A DNA stretch of 64,000 bases, taken from Apium graveolens (lineage: Eukaryota > Streptophyta > Magnoliopsida > Apiales > Apiaceae). Where the stretch lies: contig NC_133655.1 in the NCBI RefSeq assembly GCF_009905375.1, positions 167,424,588 to 167,488,587 of the forward strand. The letters are read 5' to 3'. The translations under genes were made by a program, and so were the position numbers. Below the pieces are notes generated by a model. The model had not been told where the DNA came from, did no database searches, and saw only the letters and a program-made list of their open reading frames with translations. Shown here one piece after another: positions 57,803 to 64,000 of the stretch (position 1 is the first letter of the stretch; the number at the start of each line of letters is the position of its first letter).

Positions 57803-58124
57803 TGTTATAAACCTTGACTGAACATATTAGTTATGTTTAATGTAGAGGAAATATAGGAGAATAGAAGATGGAGAGAAAGTTGTGTTGTATTTCATTAGCT
57901 AAATGAGCTATTTATAGTAGTTGGTTTACAAGGCTTACTAAGTAAGCTATTCAAATCTTCTTCATTAAGTATTACAAAACTTCCTCGATAAGCTTTACAA
58001 GTCTTCCTCGATAAGCTTTACAAGTCTTCCTCGATAAGCTTTATAAGTCTTCCTTGGTAAGATTTGAGAGACTTCCTCGATACGCTTTGACAATCACTTT
58101 ATTTTTTATTCAAATATTTTAACA
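57803..58124 (-). repeat. copia 5' LTR
   Basis: 322 bases. Three units of a 23-24-bp repeat (CCTCGATAAGCTTTACAAGTCTT on the plus strand) lie at about 57983-58055, against two in the 3' LTR. A TATA-like sequence CTATAAATAGC is present on the minus strand (57910-57920). Confidence 0.93.
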
Positions 58125-58722
58125 AATTAGTTTAAATTTCCAAGGTTTTTGATGATATTATAGGCCCTTTTATTTGTCAATAACTTTTATTTATATAATT
58201 TCTAATTTATGTCTTATTTTTTCTCAGGAATTTAAAAAATATGGAATTTATTTTTTAGTTTTTTATTTGGGGTACATTTTATTCATTTATGGAGTCGTTA
58301 TAATTCCATTCAAATGAGGTTTATCACTTTGGAAAGATCGTTACGTTACCTACAACTTTCATGTTATACAATTTTTAAAAAAATATCATTTAGTGGGTCG
58401 AAAAATTGAATAAAGGTATCTTTAATAAAAGGATTAAAATGCACAATTTTTATAGTTGAAGGTTGGAAATGTTTAAAAAATAATTTTAGGTGTTTAGATG
58501 AATTTTTTTTTGAAGTTCAATGGTCAAATTGCAATTAAATATTAGAAAATTACTATATTACCCCTATCATATTTAACGGCAACAGCGAAAACTAACGGAA
58601 GGGGTCTAAAGTGCAGCGCCCAAAAAAGTCTAGGGTGCAAAGTGTAATTGTTGAAACTCTTGGTACCAAAGTGACAATACTTCAAATCAAATGGGTGCAT
58701 TATGCAATTAACCCTTAAAAAA

Positions 58723-58991
58723 GGTAAGATTGAAGTAAACTTCCTTCATAGTTTTTTAGGGCAACCTTCCTTTATAGTTCTTTATATTTATTATGTAAAG
58801 ATAATTGTTTTACAATCTGCTACTGAGTATTATGTACCTTGTTTGTCAGTTTGTGTAAATCCAATTATTAATGAGTCCCAATCTAGGGTATGCCCTAATG
58901 ATTTGTACTTTTTGTGGTTCAGTTAAAACAATTACTGTTTAGAAAAAAGCAAGGAAGAAATATATGAAGATCAGAGTTAAATAATTATAAA
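58723..58991. other. AT-rich spacer
   Basis: The reading frame at 58702-58926 starts inside the TIR element arm and shows no known motif. Nothing else was recognised. Confidence 0.5.
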
Positions 58992-59094
58992 TGACCTCTA
59001 TGTTGACAATACACTAAAACCTTTATAAAAGAGTAATGTGGGGGTCATTAAATCTTATTAATTTATCCAGATTATTATTAAGTAATAGAGGTTA
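58992..59094. mobile_element. small MITE-like inverted repeat
   Basis: TGACCTCTATGTTGACAATA at the left is matched by the complement of the right end, TAACCTCTATTACTTAATAATAA. The pattern resembles a widespread plant MITE with CCTCTATTAA-type ends. Flanking duplication is unclear. Confidence 0.4.
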
Positions 59095-59102
59095 AATATA
59101 TA

Positions 59103-59320
59103 GCCCGCAAGGGTTGACTCAGTTGATTAAAGAGGGGATTATTATCCTCTTGGTCACAGGTTTGAATCCCATGGGAGGAGAATTTATGATTATGTCTCCT
59201 GAGCCAGAGCATGTCGCTTAAATGCGGTTTACCTTGGTTCACGTAGTTTGCAGGCTATTGCGTGAGCCTGTGGGGTTTACCCAGTGCGCACCCGAAGGGT
59301 AGCGGCTATGGGTTCTCTAC
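59103..59320 (+). mobile_element. tRNA-derived SINE (Au-like)
   Basis: An A box (TTGACTCAGTTGA, 59113-59125) and a B box (GGTTTGAATCC, 59159-59169) form a tRNA-like head. The body contains GGGTTTACCCAGTGCGCACCCGAAGGGTAGCGGCTATGGGTT, highly similar to the Au SINE family known from many angiosperms, and ends in a short CTC followed by (TA)n. It is transcribed, if at all, by RNA polymerase III. Confidence 0.85.
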
Positions 59321-59825
59321 TATATATATATATATTCTATATTTTATTGAGATTAAAAAATTGTACCATTTTAATTTATATTAGGCTTTTAATTAAACAG
59401 TTTACTGATTGAAACGGAAAAAAAAATATACAATCCTGATTTTACTTAGAAATCATCATAATATGTACAAGTATTGTAAATGGAGTTGGCCACTAATACG
59501 AAGAAATACTTTATATACAATTAGGAGTAATTGGCAGTTTGTAACCCACTTTTATTTTCATTTTTGCGATTTGGGTATATATTATTTTTTCTGTCAACTT
59601 GCACCCTATAAAATTAATTTCTCTTCTATTTGCAACTCATTGATGACTTTCCATCCAAGATGATTGTTAACTTTAACAGAAGTAGGGGTAAAATGGAAAA
59701 GACAACTTTGAACGGCTCTTTTGCAGTATATATCTTTTGTATATATATGCAGCCTCCTTCCAATATATCTTATATTTCTTCTTCTTCTTCTTCTTCTTCT
59801 TCTCTTAACAAATTAGCCATAATAG
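59321..59825 (+). other. upstream region of the GRF gene with (TTC)n
   Basis: AT-rich, with TATA-like sequence near 59725-59750 and a (TTC)n microsatellite at 59776-59803, a common feature of plant 5' leaders. No coding sequence recognised. The ORFs at 59409-59663 and 59630-59929 lack motifs. Confidence 0.4.
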
Positions 59826-60155
59826 ATGACTACAAGATGTTCTTATTTAAAATTTGCAACAGATTGGACAATTTGGACGATGACAAATACGGGTCGACGT
59901 TTCTTGGCATGTTCGGATCGCGGGTGTAATTTTTTCCGATGGGTAGATGGCTCTTTGTGTCACCGTGCTCAAGTTATCATTCCAGGATTTATCCGAATAA
60001 TTAATAATCTCGAAGAAGAAATTAAGAATATGGAAGTGGTGAATGAAAATGATGTGAAGATTGTTGGAAAAGGGAAATGGTGTAGCAAAACCATGACTTT
60101 TCTAATATTGGCATGGATATGTATTTTCATTTATATGTGCTCTGATAAAGAGTGA
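59826..60155 (+). CDS. small GRF-type zinc-finger protein with C-terminal membrane anchor
   Basis: 109 codons. The core NTGRRFLACSDRGCNFFRWVD (residues 22-42) is the GRF zinc-finger signature (GRRF...C...CxFFxW). It is followed by CHRAQVIIPGFIRIINNLEEE, as in small plant GRF proteins. A short helical/coiled stretch leads to a hydrophobic segment, MTFLILAWICIFIYM (about residues 90-105), a likely single membrane anchor, then a short charged tail. Upstream of the core only one Cys (residue 5) is present where the family usually has a C-x-C pair, so one zinc ligand may be lost. GRF fingers bind DNA or RNA in larger proteins; the role of the small anchored type is unknown. ATG at 59826 is the first suitable start. 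Confidence 0.65.
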   Translation: MTTRCSYLKFATDWTIWTMTNTGRRFLACSDRGCNFFRWVDGSLCHRAQVIIPGFIRIINNLEEEIKNMEVVNENDVKIVGKGKWCSKTMTFLILAWICIFIYMCSDKE

Positions 60156-60458
60156 ATATATTTATAATGGCAGATGGCATTTGTAATGAAATTATTGTTA
60201 AGAATATGATTTTGGAAGTTGTATATGTGCTGTGGAAATTGTATGTGAGGATACAATTTATATGAAAAATGCAATAACTTGAGACATGTCCAAAAGCAAC
60301 CATTAGCATTAACTTCAAACCAACATAATCCAATAATATTTAAAATATTGCACCAAACTGCAACCATATCAAACTACAAATGGACCTAGAGTTTAATGTT
60401 TGGTCTTAACAAAAGAGCACAAACGTAGGTGCATGTTCATTTAACGTTGGTATCTTCT
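60156..60458. other. intergenic region between GRF gene and MuDR remnant
   Basis: AT-rich and without recognised features. The two flanking genes converge here, so both 3' ends would fall in this interval. Minus ORFs at 60127-60367 are shadows. Confidence 0.5.
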
Positions 60459-61311
60459 TCACTTCTTAAGCTTTCCCAATTTTTTCTTCTTATTAAGCCT
60501 TATTGCTTTGAAATTTTTCAGAGATGTGAACTTTCGACCTTGGACCGGTGGCACACCCAAATGCTTCTTCATCCCATTACTTTGGCCTGGTGCCTTGAAG
60601 GGCTTATTAATTCCTCCATTAGTTGATGTATATGTATTGGTCCTAGCTTTCTTTGGTGTATTTTGCACCTCCTTTCTTGGATCCAGATCTGGCTCCTTTC
60701 TGACCTCCTTCCTTCCCTTCACAGTTGGGTCCTTCATTGCCTCCTTCTCTGGCTTCTTCTTTTCCTCCACTGTTGGCTTCTTGTTTGGCTTCTTCTTTGC
60801 CTCCGTAAAAGGCTGAAATGCAATTTAAATCCTTGTAAACTTCATATGTTTGTAGATATGAAATGAGTTGTAATTCATTACCTTTTTGCAGATCTTTTGT
60901 TATGGCCATGGCCTTGGCAATTATCACATCTTGATGCAATTTTTAAGGTACTTTCTTCTGCCACACCTTCTTCTTGGTTATTTCTCTCCTCATCAATTTT
61001 ATGGCAATGAAATAACACCAATTAGTCCCAAAATCTGACCAGTTGCATAAATAAACCAAAAGCACATTGATTTATACCTTAGCTTCACATTTCTTTTGTT
61101 GTGCCCCAAATCCTTACACCAAGCACACTGATTTATTGTGCCACTCCTTTTCAACATTGTTGGGTCATTTGCTCTTGTCTCAACAACATCACTGGTTGTG
61201 TCTCTCTTTTTTTAGGTCCGCCATGTGCCACTCTCAGTTTTGAAGGGAAAATGGGAGTTTCATGTGTCTCCTCCCAAAATTCCTCTCCGTTTAATGGTTC
61301 AAGTACATGGT
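60459..61311 (-). pseudogene. MuDR-type (MULE) transposase C-terminal remnant
   Basis: On the minus strand the sequence opens directly at the LTR border with EPLNGEEFWEETHETPIFPS and RVAHGGPKKRE, the segment before the zinc knuckle in MULE transposases (N-G-x-x-W ... P-P ... G-R-P-K-K). After a one-base shift, KRSGTINQCAWCKDLGHNKR gives the CCHC knuckle; a further one-base insertion displaces its last Cys. A donor-like AAG|GTATAA follows at about 61080. Downstream Lys/Glu/Gly-rich frames (60643-60939, 60459-60770) may be the tail exon. The catalytic and SWIM parts are gone. Confidence 0.65.
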
Positions 61312-64000
61312 TGTAACACCCCCAAATCCGGGATCGGGGATCCAGGTTGTCACGAGTTCCATTTCCCTTAATAACACTTAATCTTAATAAACAACCAACT
61401 ACTGTGTAGTGTGATCCAACAATATACACACACCACAAGTTATAGTCTCAGAGATGAATACCAAAAATAACACAAGTCATTTTATTCCACAATTATAAGT
61501 CATTACACCTCAAAAGGGTTTCTAAATAAATTTACATATTATTTGCCATTATTACAATTCATAAATATACATAAGTCTGGTACATCAAAATTTGAAAGCC
61601 TAGCCTATTGGTAGTTCCTACCTCAGCTACAGCGGCACCAACACCTACAGGAAACTGCGGAACGTTTCCTATCCGCTCGTGAATTGGGAGCTTGGTCATG
61701 TTCATCTTGTCTAGCTATTGTTGTGTGATGAAAGAAGAAAGTAAGGGTGAGCAACAAGCCCACCAAAATAACATGTATAGTAGTAATTAACAATATATGA
61801 GCATTCTCATAGTACTCATGAAAGTCTTGGTCGAGCAAACAGGAACCAAGTTTGATATCTTAACGTGACAAGGTCGCAAAATATTCAGTATATATATACT
61901 TTTCAAAATCTTTGAAATCCTCTGCCATGCATAATATACACAGAGTTCTAGTTTATAACTATATAAAGATATCGATGCAAGGTGATCTCATATATCTAAC
62001 CCTGTCTCAACATTTTTCTTAAAATATTTGTCATGCATAAGATAATCATTAACTAGATATAAGTTTAAAAGATGAAGTTACAAGATACTTCAATATACTT
62101 ATATCTTTTTCGAATACTACTTGAACTACCACCGTTCAAGGTATAAATAGTTCATCCCATAGATGAAGTTACAAGACAAAACTTGTATAGAATCAATATT
62201 TGAAATATCATCAAAATGAAATAAAGTTACGAGATACTTTATTTGATGAAACATCATTTTGAAAACTCGACCCTGCCAACACTCAACAATCGTCCAGCCG
62301 TAGCCTTTCTATCGAAGTGCTCTGGGTAGTGTTGCAGAAATATCCAACTGGATGATACACACATTACGGGAGTTTACCGGGCCAGGAAGACCACTAACGA
62401 TGATCAGTCACAGTAGTGCAACCCCACAATTTTCTACATGTAGAGGAGAACAGTCGGATTTACTTGTCGACCGAACGCTGGACTCCCAAGGAATGGACCG
62501 TCTTAGCGGAACTTCCAATAACGAATAGCTTTTATGATAGTAAATGAAATAAAAGTTTTGAAAATAACTTTCTGAAAATATTTAAGGTAAAAATGATTGA
62601 CGAAATCAATCATTTCTCGAATACTTGGCGAATATCGAAACATTATTCTTTAAGAAAATAAAGAATATTATTTAATAAAATAAGTGGAGTTATAAGTCCG
62701 CTAATGAATATTCAAAAAAATAATATTCACTTATAATATAAAACTATCAAATAAATATTATTCGATTAATAGTTTTGAAAACTATTTATATATATATAAT
62801 ATACTCGGGAACATATCCTCCCGATTTAAAAAAATGTTCAACTTTGAGTCCCCTATACTAAGGGTATACGCAAGTAATGCCTATCTCTAGCATAGGTATT
62901 ATGCAATTTATAATAATTGAATCGACAATGAAATATCAAGATTATGAAACAGGCATACATATATATCCTATCAACATGCTCCAATATATCGCAAGACTTG
63001 CTAATAATAACCATGCACTTATCTCAAGATAATGCATCAATATATTTACATCACAACAACAGTCTAACGGGTAGAAAAGTTGTCTGAGTGTTCCGGGATA
63101 GACTTAAGCTTAGAGTGGGTCCGGTAACCTATGAACAACAACATAAGCCGGAATTAAACCACAGTCGCTTAAGAAACTAGACTTTATCCACTTAGACCCT
63201 AATGTTCGCTTCTGCGCTTAACGATTTACATAAGTCACTCGAGTACCCTCGACTCTAGCATTTTTATAAAATTAACCATTAAACGTTTTAAAGCGACTCT
63301 TTCGCGAGTACTTTACCAACTGCCTAATCCACCTTAAATAATTGTTTCGTGTTTCGATTAATCATTTAAGGGTCTCAATTATGATCTCAAAGTTGCTCAA
63401 TATTTTGGGATTCGCTCGCGAAACGTTGTTACTTAAAACAGTCGTTTCTTATCGCTCGTAACTCGGATTTAGGCGAACGACATATCAAAATGAAGCTCGT
63501 AACATGAACTATCTAATCATGGCAAAGGTCAGAATCTTACAGTAAGTTCAAGGGTTATAAAGTTAAGCACAGAAATATTTAAGGAAAATCGAGCATTATG
63601 ACGGCTAGAACTTAGCGATTTCCAATATTTTAACCACTTCAAATCAATCCCTTCCAACTACAATCCATCCACAACTTCAAGATTCAAACCTAGGCTACTG
63701 ATCTTAGACAAAACAAGCTCAAGATCCTCAATCCAATTCAATATTATACCATCTCCATAATAAACTAATCTACTAAACAATCAAATTTCAATTCAAGCTT
63801 AATCATTCAAACAGCTATTCATCCATCCAAACCATCCCAAAATTCAAGCAAAAAAACTTAGTACTTAAAGTTACAGAAGTTTTATACCTTTATTTGTGAG
63901 GGGAAAGTTTCTAGGAAGCCTTAAAACCTTGATTAATCCTTATACAAGCTTGGATCTCACAAACAATCAAGAAAACACAAGGTTAGATTTTGAAGTTTCT
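61312..64000 (-). mobile_element. third Tekay-family LTR, minus strand, cut by the window end
   Basis: TGTAACACCCCCAAATCCGGGATCGGGG at 61312 is the complement of the Tekay LTR end. Homology to 40018-44247 continues to at least 63600, with more divergence than between the other two copies. No PBS lies beyond 61312 on the minus strand, so this is a 3' or solo LTR. It interrupts the MULE transposase remnant. Confidence 0.88.

Larger units (their letters stand above)
51165..58124 (-). mobile_element. complete Ty1-copia retrotransposon, minus strand
   Basis: LTRs at 51165-51463 (3') and 57803-58124 (5') share ends TGTTAAAATATTTG and ...GGTTTATAACA (read on the minus strand). AATTA flanks the element at 51160-51164 and 58125-58129, a perfect 5-bp TSD. 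Gene order on the minus strand is gag, protease, integrase, RT, RNase H, as in copia. The two LTRs differ by only about four substitutions plus one extra 23-24-bp unit in the 5' LTR, so this is a fairly young insertion. It sits inside the TIR element and itself hosts the solo LTR at 51553-52655. Confidence 0.95.
50657..58714. mobile_element. TIR DNA transposon (foldback-like MITE), interrupted by copia
   Basis: Termini GGGTTAATTG and CAATTAACCC are inverted; homology between the arms continues for about 310 bases (50657-50970 against 58714-58405), including TCACTTTGGTACCAAGAGTTTCAA. TTAAAAAA flanks the element at 50649-50656 and 58715-58722, an 8-bp TSD. Without the inserted copia the element is about 1.1 kb. 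There is no transposase. The 8-bp duplication suggests hAT; similar GGGTTAATTGCA ends are also assigned to Mutator-like MITEs, whose TSD is normally 9 bp. Confidence 0.85.

Noticed and set aside
59103..59180. tRNA gene
   Set aside because: A and B boxes are present but the cloverleaf is not, and an Au-type SINE body follows directly.

Overview
The window is repeat-filled nuclear DNA of a higher plant, most likely a large-genome eudicot. The support is nested LTR retrotransposons of plant clades (Sirevirus-like Ty1-copia, Athila, Tekay chromovirus, Tat), plant hAT, Mutator and SINE elements, high AT content, and very little host coding sequence. Several motifs look asterid-like, but the species cannot be named from the sequence. 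Almost every long reading frame is a decayed transposon gene. The only plausible host genes are a small GRF zinc-finger/membrane-anchor gene (59826-60155) and an orphan 3' exon (50366-50619).

Layout, left half. 1-5327: 3' end of a Sirevirus-like copia element (third ORF remains, PPT, 3' LTR). 6439-7141: truncated hAT-like element. 7142-10040: 5' LTR, PBS and broken gag of a second Sirevirus-like element. 10107-13257: probable solo LTR on the minus strand carrying a ~177-bp tandem repeat. About 13263-18146 and 29443-30670: a third Sirevirus-like copia element, split by a complete Athila element (18147-29437, TSD ACATG). 30671-30770: assembly gap of 100 N.

Layout, right half. 30771-44247: decayed Tekay chromovirus with ~4.2-kb LTRs. 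44248-50365: 3' half of a Tat-like element with an antisense, apparently spliced gene between two tandem arrays and a hAT MITE inside (TSD GTTGGGGT). 50657-58714: a TIR element (TSD TTAAAAAA) that received a copia element (51165-58124, TSD AATTA), which itself received a solo LTR (51553-52655, TSD AACCT). 58992-59320: a MITE and a SINE. 60459-61311: MuDR-type transposase remnant (minus), cut by a Tekay-family LTR that runs off the window end.

Two observations stand out. First, in three unrelated retroelements (two copia, one Athila) the short motif array that marks the LTR is found again inside the element, at or in front of the extra third ORF; in Athila it sits just before a TATA box and leader. 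This suggests a recurrent internal promoter for the third ORF. Second, the copia element at 51-58 kb has a 167-bp GT-AG intron-like segment exactly between gag and pol. Unspliced it ends gag with a stop; removed, it leaves the frames joined, which suggests splicing control of the GAG/POL ratio.

Coordinates of LTRs, target-site duplications and motifs were read by eye. Clade names rest on recognised protein motifs and end structures, not on searches.
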